Shown: piece by piece, positions 8,040 to 15,251 of the stretch | How the letters are laid out: every line of letters begins with the position of its first letter | How positions within the stretch are numbered: position 1 is the stretch's first letter | DNA from: DSBG01 sp049975365 | GTDB lineage: Bacteria; Desulfobacterota; Desulfomonilia; UBA1062 | Reading direction: 5' to 3' | Assembly: GCA_049975365.1 (NCBI GenBank) | Contig: JBNGDS010000037.1 | Span: 1-32,862 of the forward strand | Length of the DNA: 32,862 bases | Made by a program: the position numbers and the translations under genes | The notes under the pieces: model-generated | What the model was told of the DNA's origin: nothing | The model's database searches: none | Seen by the model: the letters and a program-made list of their open reading frames with translations, nothing else

Positions 8040-8816
8040 CTATTCGTGTATCTCTGCAACCGCGCGGATCCAGCCTGCACTGGCATCTTTGATCTTGATG
8101 GGAAAACAGTAAAAGGTAAATCCCGTGGGGGGAAGCATGTCCAGATTCGTGAGTTTCTCGATCTGGAAGTAGCCCTTCTCAATACCGGCAAAATGACCCT
8201 CCCAGACCACCGATGGATCACCTGTTTCCTCGAAATCGCGAGCCTGGAAGGAGAGCGGCCTGTCCCAGCTCCACGCATCGGTTCCTACCACGTGAATTCC
8301 GTGATCGAGAATCCACAGGGTTGCCTGCTTTCCAAAGCCGCATCCTTTCACAAGATACTCCTGGGTGCCCCAGTACTTGTCTGCCCCTGTACGGGCAAGA
8401 AATATGTCGCCCTCCTTCAGGGTGTATCCAATCCTGTCAAGTTCCTGCTCGATGTCTTGAGGCGTGATGTTGTATCCATCCGGCTTGTCAGAAAAATCGA
8501 GCCTGACGCCATTCCCCACGGCCCATTCCAAGGGGAACTGGTCGATGGTGAGCGACGGCTTTCCCCTGTCCTGGGTGGGGTGATAGTGCCAGGGCGCATC
8601 CATGTGAGTGCCTGCGTGGGTTGATACCTCGAGGATCTCGAGAGCCCACCCGACCCCGCCTGGGAGATCATCCTGTGTGAGACCAGGGTAGAACGACTTC
8701 ATGGTCTCAGCGCCCAGAACATGATCAATGTAGGTGATCTTGGGGATCATGAGTGGCGGATCACTGGGGAGAGAATTCTCGATGGCTATTGAGAGATCCA
8801 CAAACTTCCTCTTCAT
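8040..8816 (-). CDS. Cyclase-family metal-dependent hydrolase (kynurenine formamidase-like)
   Basis: The protein is 258 aa and carries the family signature STHAGTHMDAPWHYH (HxGTHxDxPxH metal site), then ARTGADKYW, GIHVVGTDAWSWD and a C-terminal hydrophobic core strand. Members of this family hydrolyse cyclic or formylated amides: kynurenine formamidase, isatin hydrolase and polyketide 'cyclases'. No tryptophan-catabolism genes are nearby, so the substrate is unknown. In anaerobic degraders related genes often sit near aromatic or acyl-CoA metabolism, but nothing here confirms that. The start is supported by a strong Shine-Dalgarno (GAGGAGGGAC) just upstream on the minus strand. The gene diverges from ybaB-recR across 244 nt. 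Confidence 0.85.
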   Translation of the reverse strand: MKRKFVDLSIAIENSLPSDPPLMIPKITYIDHVLGAETMKSFYPGLTQDDLPGGVGWALEILEVSTHAGTHMDAPWHYHPTQDRGKPSLTIDQFPLEWAVGNGVRLDFSDKPDGYNITPQDIEQELDRIGYTLKEGDIFLARTGADKYWGTQEYLVKGCGFGKQATLWILDHGIHVVGTDAWSWDRPLSFQARDFEETGDPSVVWEGHFAGIEKGYFQIEKLTNLDMLPPTGFTFYCFPIKIKDASAGWIRAVAEIHE

Positions 8817-8834
8817 TCCGGTCCCTCCTCAAAT

Positions 8835-8891
8835 CAATCGATCGTGAACAGAGTGTGACACCCATGACGGTACGCCGTCAAAGATCGATTG
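8835..8891. repeat. Nested inverted repeats in the cyclase/ybaB divergent region
   Basis: CAATCGATC (8835-8843) and GATCGATTG (8883-8891) are perfect 9-bp inverted arms. Between them is a second perfect hairpin, TGACGG-TACG-CCGTCA (8865-8880). It lies in the presumed 5' leader or operator of the cyclase gene. Confidence 0.5.
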
Positions 8892-9025
8892 TCAACCAGG
8901 TCTGGGGCTGGGGTGATCGCGGCATCATCATGGGCTGCGTGAGAACATGAACAGATACAGAACCCAGGGTGCGGATCTCATTCTCGGCTCCTGCGAGAAA
9001 CCCGAAAACCCGCAGATCGAGATCC

Positions 9026-9054
9026 TTGACAGTGTTTTTCATTTCGGGTTTACT
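9026..9054 (+). promoter_or_regulatory. Possible sigma-70 promoter for ybaB-recR
   Basis: TTGACA (9026-9031, perfect) is followed after 17 nt by TTTACT (9049-9054, 4 of 6). The predicted start of transcription falls at or next to the ybaB ATG (9061), which would make the message leaderless. No Shine-Dalgarno is seen before that ATG. Confidence 0.4.
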
Positions 9055-9060
9055 TACTGC

Positions 9061-9378
9061 ATGGAACTGAATATCGCCGAGCTCATCAAGCAGGCACAGA
9101 AAGTACAGGAGCGCATCAAGGAGATCCAGGAGCAACTCTCACACAAGACGGTGAGCGCTGAATCCGGTGGGGGAATGGTCAGGGTTACGATGAACGGCAG
9201 ACAGGAAATCACCGAGATCAAGATTGATCCGCTGTGCGTAGACAGCAGGGACATCCCCATGCTCGAAGACCTGGTTCTGACAGCCGTCAACCAGGCTGTC
9301 AGGAAATCCCGTGAACTCGTTTCCGAGGAGATGAAACAGCTGACCGGGGGAATCCCCCTCCCCTTCGATCTGGCCTGA
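9061..9378 (+). CDS. ybaB: YbaB/EbfC family nucleoid-associated protein
   Basis: This is a 105-aa protein with the family pattern: an N-terminal helix of Gln/Lys-rich heptads (IAELIKQAQKVQERIKEIQEQL), then the conserved GGGMVRVTMNGRQEITEIKIDP, the DLVLTAVNQAVRK helix and a C-terminal GGIPLPF. YbaB dimers bind DNA and sit on the nucleoid. The ATG at 9061 is chosen because homology starts there; an upstream in-frame ATG at 8947 would add 38 residues unlike the family. The gene is followed one base later by recR, the classic order. The dnaX gene that normally precedes the pair is missing here. Confidence 0.93.
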   Translation: MELNIAELIKQAQKVQERIKEIQEQLSHKTVSAESGGGMVRVTMNGRQEITEIKIDPLCVDSRDIPMLEDLVLTAVNQAVRKSRELVSEEMKQLTGGIPLPFDLA

Positions 9379-9379
9379 G

Positions 9380-9994
9380 ATGGATCCATACCCAAAACCC
9401 CTCAGGGACCTCATTTCCCAGTTGAAACGTCTTCCGGGTATTGGCGAAAAGACCGCAACCCGGCTTGCCCTGTTCATCCTCGCAGACAGGGACGATCTCT
9501 CCGAAGCCCTCGCGTCATCCCTGAAAAACGTGCACGAGAACATCAGGCTCTGTCCGGTATGCTTCAATCTCACCGACAGAGCGAGGTGCGCCATCTGTCA
9601 GAATCCATCACGCGATGCATCCATGATCTGTGTCGTTGAGGAACCCAGCGATGTACTCGCTCTGGAATCTGCCCATACCTACCGTGGTGTCTACCACGTG
9701 CTCCACGGACTGATCTCCCCCTTGAGCGGAATCGGTCCGGAGGACATCAAGATTCCCGAGCTTATCGAACGTCTCAGGAATTCACCGGCAACAGAGGTGA
9801 TCGTTGCCACCAACCCATCAGTGGAGGGTGAAGGAACCTTTCACTACATCGTGAAGCTGGTTCAGGATGCAGGCATCGATATCCGCATCAGCAGGATTGC
9901 GTCGGGAATTCCCATGGGAGGGGAGTTGAAATACATGGACCAGGTGACCCTGTCCAGTGCGCTCCGCTATCGTCGCGGGGTCAAGGATCTATAA
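9380..9994 (+). CDS. recR: Recombination mediator protein RecR
   Basis: The protein is 204 aa, normal RecR length. Helix-hairpin-helix LKRLPGIGEKTATRLALFIL (about 14-33), a C4 zinc finger CPVCFNLTDRARCAIC, and a Toprim domain beginning ICVVEEPSDVLALE with IVATNPSVEGEGTFHYI are all present. RecR with RecF and RecO loads RecA on SSB-coated gaps. Its start codon lies 1 nt after the ybaB stop, indicating tight coupling. The RecA gene is in this window on the other strand. Confidence 0.97.
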   Translation: MDPYPKPLRDLISQLKRLPGIGEKTATRLALFILADRDDLSEALASSLKNVHENIRLCPVCFNLTDRARCAICQNPSRDASMICVVEEPSDVLALESAHTYRGVYHVLHGLISPLSGIGPEDIKIPELIERLRNSPATEVIVATNPSVEGEGTFHYIVKLVQDAGIDIRISRIASGIPMGGELKYMDQVTLSSALRYRRGVKDL

Positions 9995-10010
9995 ATCTCG
10001 GAGGTCTTCA

Positions 10011-11297
10011 ATGGAACGTTTTGCGGTTCAGGGAGGGTATCTCGTCATCTCACCTCGGGAGATTCTCAGGGATCGGTACATCATCGTGAAGGGGAATACC
10101 ATAGAAGAGATATCGGAGAGCCTGCCGCCGGATATCTCTGTGATCCTCGGAGGCCCGTCCGATATCGTGATACCAGGCCTCGTCAACACACACACGCATG
10201 CTCCCATGACTCTGTTCAGGGGGATAGCCGATGATCTCCCCCTCATGAAATGGCTCCATGAGTATATCTTCCCGGCAGAAGCAAAGTTCGTGGACAGGGA
10301 GTTTGTCTACATAGGTTCTCTGCTTGCCGCCTGGGAAATGACCAGATCCGGAACGACAGCGTTCTGTGACGGGTACTTTTTCGAAGATGAGGTGGGCCGC
10401 GCCGCCAAGGAAGTTGGCATCAGGGCGTGGATCGGGGAGGGGATCCTTCAGTTTCCAACGCCGTCACTGGCCGATCCTTCCCGTACCATCGATCATGCCA
10501 GGGCATTCATCGAGCGCTGGAGGAATGACCCTCTCGTCAGACCCACCGTCTTTCCGCACGCTGCGTATACCTGCACCCCCGAACTCCTCTCTCAAGCCTT
10601 TGATCTTTCACGGGAATATGACCTCGTCTTCCAGATTCATCTGAGCGAGACACGGGCGGAAGTTGAGCAGGTGCGAAAAGACCACCGCATGACTCCCGTC
10701 GAACTGCTGGGCTCCCTCGGATGTCTTTCAGAGAAGACCCTTGCCGCCCATTGCGTCGTCCTCACTGAACACGATATCGAACTGCTCGCACAGCATCGGG
10801 TTTCGGTGTCCCATAATGCCGAGAGCAACATGAAACTTGCGTCTGGAATCGCTCCTGTCCCCCAGATGATCGCATCCGGGGTAAACGTGACCATCGGCAC
10901 AGACGGATGCGCCAGCAACAACAACCTGGACCTCATCGGTGAGATCTCCACCGTGGCAAAACTCCACAAGATACACACCATGGACCCGACCGTGCTCGAC
11001 GAGTGCACTGCCCTTGCCCTCGCCACAGAAAACGGAGCACGAGCCCTGGGGTTTCCCGGGGGAAGGCTCGAAGCAGGCACCGCAGCGGATATCACGGTCC
11101 TGGATGGTCATGCCCCCAACATGGTTCCTGTCCATAACCCTGTCTCGCAGGTGATCTATGCAGCCATGGGGACAAATGTGAAGGATGTGGTCATAAACGG
11201 GAAGATCATTGTCCAGAACTTCTCATCCACGACTGTGGACGAAGAGGCCCTCATCAGAGAGTGCAGATCCATCCAGGAATTCATCAGCAGGACATGA
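10011..11297 (+). CDS. mtaD: Amidohydrolase, 5-methylthioadenosine/S-adenosylhomocysteine deaminase type
   Basis: The protein is 428 aa of the metal-dependent amidohydrolase superfamily. Zinc and catalytic residues are visible in the order expected for MtaD/SAH deaminases: NTHTHAPMTLFRG (HxH), IHLSETRAEVEQ (His, Glu), AAHCVVL (His) and IGTDGCASNNNLDL (Asp). The segment GIADDLPLMKWLHEYIFPAE is typical of the subfamily. It deaminates the adenine of MTA, SAH or adenosine in methionine salvage. The ATG at 10011 is preceded by GGAGGT with good spacing; an in-frame ATG at 9957 inside recR is ignored. It follows recR by 16 nt and may be in the same operon. Confidence 0.9.
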   Translation: MERFAVQGGYLVISPREILRDRYIIVKGNTIEEISESLPPDISVILGGPSDIVIPGLVNTHTHAPMTLFRGIADDLPLMKWLHEYIFPAEAKFVDREFVYIGSLLAAWEMTRSGTTAFCDGYFFEDEVGRAAKEVGIRAWIGEGILQFPTPSLADPSRTIDHARAFIERWRNDPLVRPTVFPHAAYTCTPELLSQAFDLSREYDLVFQIHLSETRAEVEQVRKDHRMTPVELLGSLGCLSEKTLAAHCVVLTEHDIELLAQHRVSVSHNAESNMKLASGIAPVPQMIASGVNVTIGTDGCASNNNLDLIGEISTVAKLHKIHTMDPTVLDECTALALATENGARALGFPGGRLEAGTAADITVLDGHAPNMVPVHNPVSQVIYAAMGTNVKDVVINGKIIVQNFSSTTVDEEALIRECRSIQEFISRT

Positions 11298-11300
11298 ACA

Positions 11301-11334
11301 GGAAAAGAGTTCCCATGAACGGGAACACTTTTCC
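11301..11334 (+). terminator. Strong hairpin after mtaD (no U-tract)
   Basis: GGAAAAG-A-GTTCCC and GGGAAC-A-CTTTTCC form a 13-bp stem with one internal A-A mismatch and a 6-nt loop, starting 4 nt after the mtaD stop. No T-run follows, so classic intrinsic termination is uncertain. It may separate the mtaD transcript from the flgL promoter. Confidence 0.5.
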
Positions 11335-11378
11335 GCCTTGTGAAGAAATCTCCTGAGGAAACATCCAGTTTTCCCCTC

Positions 11379-11394
11379 TGGCAACGTCCTTGCA
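11379..11394 (+). promoter_or_regulatory. Sigma-54 (RpoN) promoter of flgL-fliW
   Basis: TGGCA-ACGTCC-TTGCA matches the -24/-12 consensus. GG (11380-11381) and GC (11392-11393) are separated by exactly 10 nt. The predicted start near 11405 leaves a 33-nt leader containing the Shine-Dalgarno AAGGAAGG (11427-11434) before the ATG at 11438. Sigma-54 control of middle or late flagellar genes is common in deltaproteobacteria. Confidence 0.7.
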
Positions 11395-11400
11395 CATGCG

Positions 11401-11428
11401 TAAAGCATGAATACCGAGATGCCGATAA
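11401..11428 (+). promoter_or_regulatory. Sigma-28 (FliA)-like promoter motif overlapping the flgL leader
   Basis: TAAA (11401-11404) and a perfect GCCGATAA (11421-11428) resemble a flagellar sigma-28 promoter, with a 16-nt spacer instead of the usual 15. Transcription from it would begin only about 3 nt before the flgL ATG, bypassing the Shine-Dalgarno. It may be secondary or fortuitous. Confidence 0.35.
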
Positions 11429-11437
11429 GGAAGGCGT

Positions 11438-12532
11438 ATGAAGGTTAGCAACCGGTTTCTCTACTATCAGCTTGTCAAGGATCTGGAGAGTTCTACGGAA
11501 AAACTCTTCAAACTCAATGGACAGATCTCCTCTGGAAAACGGATAGACAGTCCCTCAGAGGACCCCATCGGTCTGTCCAGCGTCCTGCTCTATCGTACTG
11601 AGCTCAACGCGTTCGATCAGTTCAAGAAGTCAATCGATCATGCACATGGGTGGCTTTCGCGTATGGACGCCATTCTCATCGACATTGACGACCTGCTGTC
11701 ACGGGCCACCGAGCTCGCGGTTCAGGCATCCTCGTCCACTGCGACGGCGGACACCAGGGAAGGGGCAGCAGAGGAGATCATGCAGATCCGGTCCATGATC
11801 CTCTCCCATGCCAATTCCAAATATGGCGACAAGTATATGTTCGGCGGAACCAGGACTCAGTCGAGCCCATTCCTGTGGGCGGACGTCGAGAACTGGCAGG
11901 ACGATGTCCAGGAAATCTCTGCATCACCTCCGGCTTCACCTGTTGACGGTGACAGGTATATCGATTCGGCGGACAATCATATCTACCAGTATGACGGTGC
12001 CAGTTCTTCATGGGTTGACCAGGGAGAACCGGCTGAAGGGTCTTCCGTGTGGGTTGAAGATGCCGGGGATCTCTACATTTTTTCGCAGGGGCAGTGGGAA
12101 AGCCTCTACCAGGGGAATTCATCAGTTACCTCGATCCAGATTGGAAAAGGCGACAACGTTCCCATGAACATTCCTGGTGACGAGCTTTTCAGTTCCTCCC
12201 AGGGGAATATCTTCATGACCCTGATGACTCTGGAGAGGGCATTGCGGGACAACGACCAGGAGGGCATCAGGGGTCAGCTCACTGAACTGGAAGATTCAAG
12301 CAAGGTTCTCATGAACAAGCTCGCGCGGATCGGATCTGTCGTGAACAGACTTGAACACACCACCTCAGTCATCGAGCGGGCAACTGTGGATACCCAGGAA
12401 CGGGTGTCCCTGATCGAGGATCTTGATTATGCAGCGGCGATCACATCGCTCCAGAACCAGCAGACAATCTACCAGGCGCAGCTCAAGAGTGCGTCGCTGA
12501 TCACGAGCCTGTCTCTCGTGGATTACGTGTAG
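11438..12532 (+). CDS. flgL: Flagellar hook-associated protein 3 (FlgL), hook-filament junction
   Basis: The protein is 364 aa. The flagellin-type N-terminal coiled coil (MKVSNRFLYYQLVKDLESS ... NGQISSGKRIDSPSEDP) and C-terminal coiled coil (SVVNRLEHTTSVIERATVDTQERVSLIEDLDYAAAITSLQ ... YQAQLKSASLI) are intact, with FGGTRTQSSPF between. FlgL joins hook to filament. The variable middle (about 161-225) is unusual: two short Asp/Gly/Tyr/Trp-rich units (DGDRYIDSADNHIYQYDG...W and VWVEDAGDLYIFSQGQW). Its usual partner flgK is absent; fliW follows 13 nt downstream. Expression is probably from the sigma-54 promoter just upstream. Confidence 0.92.
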   Translation: MKVSNRFLYYQLVKDLESSTEKLFKLNGQISSGKRIDSPSEDPIGLSSVLLYRTELNAFDQFKKSIDHAHGWLSRMDAILIDIDDLLSRATELAVQASSSTATADTREGAAEEIMQIRSMILSHANSKYGDKYMFGGTRTQSSPFLWADVENWQDDVQEISASPPASPVDGDRYIDSADNHIYQYDGASSSWVDQGEPAEGSSVWVEDAGDLYIFSQGQWESLYQGNSSVTSIQIGKGDNVPMNIPGDELFSSSQGNIFMTLMTLERALRDNDQEGIRGQLTELEDSSKVLMNKLARIGSVVNRLEHTTSVIERATVDTQERVSLIEDLDYAAAITSLQNQQTIYQAQLKSASLITSLSLVDYV

Positions 12533-12545
12533 GGGGGGAAGAATT

Positions 12546-12980
12546 TTGGAATTGCAGACCGTTAGATTCGGAACCATACCCATTCAAGAAGACAAGGTGA
12601 TCACCTTTCCAAAAGGAATCCTTGGTTTTGCTCGGAACAAGAAGTATGTCCTCTTCCCCCACAGTGAGAAGTCTCCATTTTTTTGGCTGCAGAGTGTGGA
12701 AGACGGGGAGCTTGCATTTGTTGTCATGAACCCGCACCTGGTGAAGCCTGATTATTCCATTGATCTCGAGCAGGAAACCCTTCAAGAGCTCGGCTCAGAA
12801 AAGACCGAAGATCTCGAACTCCTGTGCATCGTGACCATTCCACGGGGAAGGCCGGAAGACATGACCATCAATCTCCTTGGACCACTTATCATCAATGCTC
12901 ACACCAGATCCGCTGTCCAGGTCATCGCCGATTCCGAGAAACACTCTCACAGACACCCCATCATCTCAGGGAAAACATAG
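12546..12980 (+). CDS. fliW: Flagellar assembly factor FliW
   Basis: The protein is 144 aa with the family landmarks VRFGTIPIQEDKVITFPKGILGFARNKKYVLF, PFFWLQSVEDGELAFVVMNP and the late CIVTIPRGRPEDMTINLLGPLIINAHTRSAVQVI. FliW binds both flagellin and the translational repressor CsrA, so that CsrA represses flagellin until export draws FliW away. The start is a TTG at 12546 preceded by a purine-rich GGGGGGGAAGAA that serves as Shine-Dalgarno. It follows flgL closely. The usual neighbour csrA is not present in this window, so the target must lie elsewhere. Confidence 0.93.
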   Translation: MELQTVRFGTIPIQEDKVITFPKGILGFARNKKYVLFPHSEKSPFFWLQSVEDGELAFVVMNPHLVKPDYSIDLEQETLQELGSEKTEDLELLCIVTIPRGRPEDMTINLLGPLIINAHTRSAVQVIADSEKHSHRHPIISGKT

Positions 12981-13087
12981 GACCGAGCACATAGATCCAC
13001 TCCAGCATGGGCACAGGGGAAAACTGAATATCGTGTGTGCGTCTTTTCCCATTGACGCTGAGCCTGCCGAAGAACTATACAAAGACC

Positions 13088-13612
13088 GTGAATACCTCGT
13101 ATGACAAGGTCATCTCGTTCGTTGCCCGGGGGACCAACAGCGGCAAAACCTACATACTCGAACGCATCATAGAAGAACTCAGGACCCGGGGCAGAACCAT
13201 AGCAGCGGTAAAGCACAGTGTCCATTCGGCGACACCCCATCGCGAGGGCAAGGATACCACCCGATTCTCCCAGAAAGGGGCTGCCCGCGTTCTCCTGTTT
13301 TCTGATCACAACTTGATCATGTACGAAAATACCGGACCATCGCCTGAATATCTTGTCTCCCTGGCTGGCCAGGACGTAGACCTCGTGCTGATTGAAGGGT
13401 ACAAGTATGGACCCTTCAGAAAGATTGAGGTGTTCAACCATGCACTCTACGACGTTCCCCTGTGTGTGGAGTCCCCACATTCTCACTTCATAGCAGTGAT
13501 CAGTAATGATGTCGTGGATGCAGGGATTCCCCAGTTCTACTTTGACGATGTAGACGGGATCTGCTCTTTTCTCGAATCACAGTGCATGGGCAACGGGTCG
13601 CGCCAGGAATAA
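13088..13612 (+). CDS. mobB: MobB, molybdopterin-guanine dinucleotide biosynthesis adaptor
   Basis: This is about 174 aa with a P-loop and MobB-like signatures: ISFVARGTNSGKTYILERIIEEL, TIAAVKHSVHSATPHREGKDTTRF, GAARVLLFSD, then VDLVLIEGYKYGPFRKIEVF. MobB binds GTP and assists MobA in attaching GMP to molybdopterin for enzymes such as formate dehydrogenase. The nucleotide loop is atypical: the first Gly of GxxxxGKT is replaced by Arg (R14 in this numbering). The start is uncertain. GTG at 13088 places the P-loop at the usual distance; GTG at 13037 would add 17 residues. mobA and moeA are not in the window. A terminal domain beyond MobB is absent. Confidence 0.82.
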   Translation: MNTSYDKVISFVARGTNSGKTYILERIIEELRTRGRTIAAVKHSVHSATPHREGKDTTRFSQKGAARVLLFSDHNLIMYENTGPSPEYLVSLAGQDVDLVLIEGYKYGPFRKIEVFNHALYDVPLCVESPHSHFIAVISNDVVDAGIPQFYFDDVDGICSFLESQCMGNGSRQE

Positions 13613-13713
13613 CTTCATCTCTTTTCAGGAACCGTTCCTACACCACCAGCCCTGATAGAGAGCGCCAAACATGGCTGGTATCTCTGGGGATTCTGTGTTA
13701 ATGGCAGATTTCT

Positions 13714-14868
13714 ATGCTTATTGTGAAACTGAAATCCGGGAAAGAACAGCCCGTACTCAAGGGGAATCCCTGGATCTTTTCCGGGGCCATCGACACGGTC
13801 CAGGGGTCGCCTGAACGGGAACACCTCTGCAGGGTGCTCAATGCGAAAGGACAGTTCATCTGCCAGGGGATGTACAATCCCTTTTCACAGATCGCGGTTC
13901 GGGTGCTCACGACCGGAAAGGAACCGATAGACGAGGGCTTCCTTCTGGGTCGGATCACGTCCGCCGTAGAGATGAGAACCGCGTGCATACAGGCAGACAC
14001 CACCTGTTACCGCCTTATCAACGCAGAGGGTGATGAACTCCCGGGCCTTATTGTGGACCGGTATGGTGAGGTGCTCGTCCTCCAGATCTCATGCCCGGGC
14101 ATGGAGACCTTCAAGTCTGAGATCACATCCAGTCTGCGCACGATCTTTCCCGGCTGTTCCATTCACGAGAGATCTGACACGAAGGGGAGAACTACCGAAG
14201 GATTGCGCGTCCAGACAGGCCCTCTGCTGGGTGTACTTCCAAAAGGTGATCTCACGGTGCTTGAGAGGGGGATCCCGTTTGTAGTTGACATCCTCACGGG
14301 AGACAGGACGGGCTTCTACCTTGAACACCGCCACAACAGAGAACGGCTCGAGTCTCTGGCAGAGAACAAAGACGTGCTGGACCTCTTTTCCTATACCGGC
14401 TCTTTCTCTGTCTGTGCACTGAAAGGGGGAGCGAAGAGCGTAGTCTCAGTGGATGTATCTTCTCCTGCCCAGGCGCTGCTCAAGAAGAACTGCGAACTCA
14501 ATCAGATCAGCCAGTTTGTCTGGAGGCATCTCAGAGACGATGCTCTCCGGTTTCTCAACAATGACCGATCAACCTATGACATCGTCGTCTGCGATCCCCC
14601 CGTGCTGGGCAGAGAGGCCGAGGAATACACCAAGATACTCTCCCTTGCGATGGTCCGCCTCAGGCCGGGAGGAATCCTGTTTTCCCTGGCGCGTGCAACG
14701 TCGCAGTTCTCTCACGTTGATCTTCTCAAGTCAATCTGGGCCGCCGCCAGAAACAGCTCCCGGCGTTCAAGAATTCTGGAGCCCCTGTTTCAGGCCCCTG
14801 ATTTCCCGATTCTCCCTGCACACCCTCAGGGTGTGCAGCTCCTGGGGTACATGGTCCATATCCAGTAG
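13714..14868 (+). CDS. Class I rRNA large-subunit methyltransferase, RlmI/RlmK-like
   Basis: The protein is 384 aa. An N-terminal PUA-type RNA-binding domain (1-75; LKSGKEQPVLKGNPWIFSGAI) and a middle region (YRLINAEGDELPGLIVDRYGEVLVLQ) precede a Rossmann methyltransferase domain. There the SAM loop VLDLFSYTGSFSVCALKGGAKSVVSVD and the catalytic-region motif VVCDPPVLGR are clear. Also visible is DILTGDRTGFYLEHRHNR, a hallmark of the RlmI (23S rRNA m5C1962) group. DPPVLG instead of DPPAF is a mild deviation. The gene is probably transcribed with mobB or alone and converges with the HIT gene 29 nt downstream. Confidence 0.88.
   Translation: MLIVKLKSGKEQPVLKGNPWIFSGAIDTVQGSPEREHLCRVLNAKGQFICQGMYNPFSQIAVRVLTTGKEPIDEGFLLGRITSAVEMRTACIQADTTCYRLINAEGDELPGLIVDRYGEVLVLQISCPGMETFKSEITSSLRTIFPGCSIHERSDTKGRTTEGLRVQTGPLLGVLPKGDLTVLERGIPFVVDILTGDRTGFYLEHRHNRERLESLAENKDVLDLFSYTGSFSVCALKGGAKSVVSVDVSSPAQALLKKNCELNQISQFVWRHLRDDALRFLNNDRSTYDIVVCDPPVLGREAEEYTKILSLAMVRLRPGGILFSLARATSQFSHVDLLKSIWAAARNSSRRSRILEPLFQAPDFPILPAHPQGVQLLGYMVHIQ
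14816..14838. repeat. Near-perfect palindrome at the 3' end of the RlmI-like gene
   Basis: Arms CTGCACACCCT and AGGGTGTGCAG (11 bp, one central base) lie about 30 nt before the stop codon. A hairpin here could protect or terminate the message at the convergent junction, but it sits inside coding sequence and has no T-tract. Confidence 0.4.
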
Positions 14869-14897
14869 AGCAGATATGTGCACATCCTATTATTCAG

Positions 14898-15233
14898 CTA
14901 CCCCATCTTGCTTTCCAGCAGTCGTCCACCGAGCACGTGCAGGTGGAGGTGCCAGATAATCTGCGTTCCATCCTTTCCACAGTTGACAACGATCCTGTAC
15001 CCGGATTCTTTGATCCCTTTCTTCTCTGCCACAATCTGTGCGGCTTTCAGCATGGCAAACCAGGTCTCGGAATCGTTCAGCTCATTGAGGTTCCCGATAT
15101 GTTTCTTGGGGATGACGATGGTGTGAACCGGGGCTAAGGGCTGGATATCATCGAACGCAACAACGAGATCATCCTCATACACCGTGGTGGACGGAACCTC
15201 TCCCTTGACAATCTTACAGAAAATGCATCCCAT
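14898..15233 (-). CDS. HIT family nucleotide hydrolase (HinT-like)
   Basis: The protein is 111 aa. MGCIFCKIVKGEVPSTTVYEDD carries the zinc-type CxxC of many HinT proteins, and PKKHIGNLNEL and NCGKDGTQIIWHLHLHVLGGR contain the histidine triad HxHxH. These homodimers hydrolyse AMP-lysine or adenosine phosphoramidates in the cytoplasm. Next to a histidine gene, one may think of phosphoribosyl-AMP/ATP handling, but HinT is not the HisE/HisI enzyme. It lies 18 nt downstream of hisA and ends the long minus-strand operon. Confidence 0.92.
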   Translation of the reverse strand: MGCIFCKIVKGEVPSTTVYEDDLVVAFDDIQPLAPVHTIVIPKKHIGNLNELNDSETWFAMLKAAQIVAEKKGIKESGYRIVVNCGKDGTQIIWHLHLHVLGGRLLESKMG

Positions 15234-15251
15234 CAGTACCCTCCAGGATTG

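Noticed and set aside
14876..14885. ATGTGCACAT palindrome between the RlmI-like and HIT genes as a terminator
   Set aside because: The 10-nt palindrome leaves no room for a loop with a stable stem and has no T-tract.
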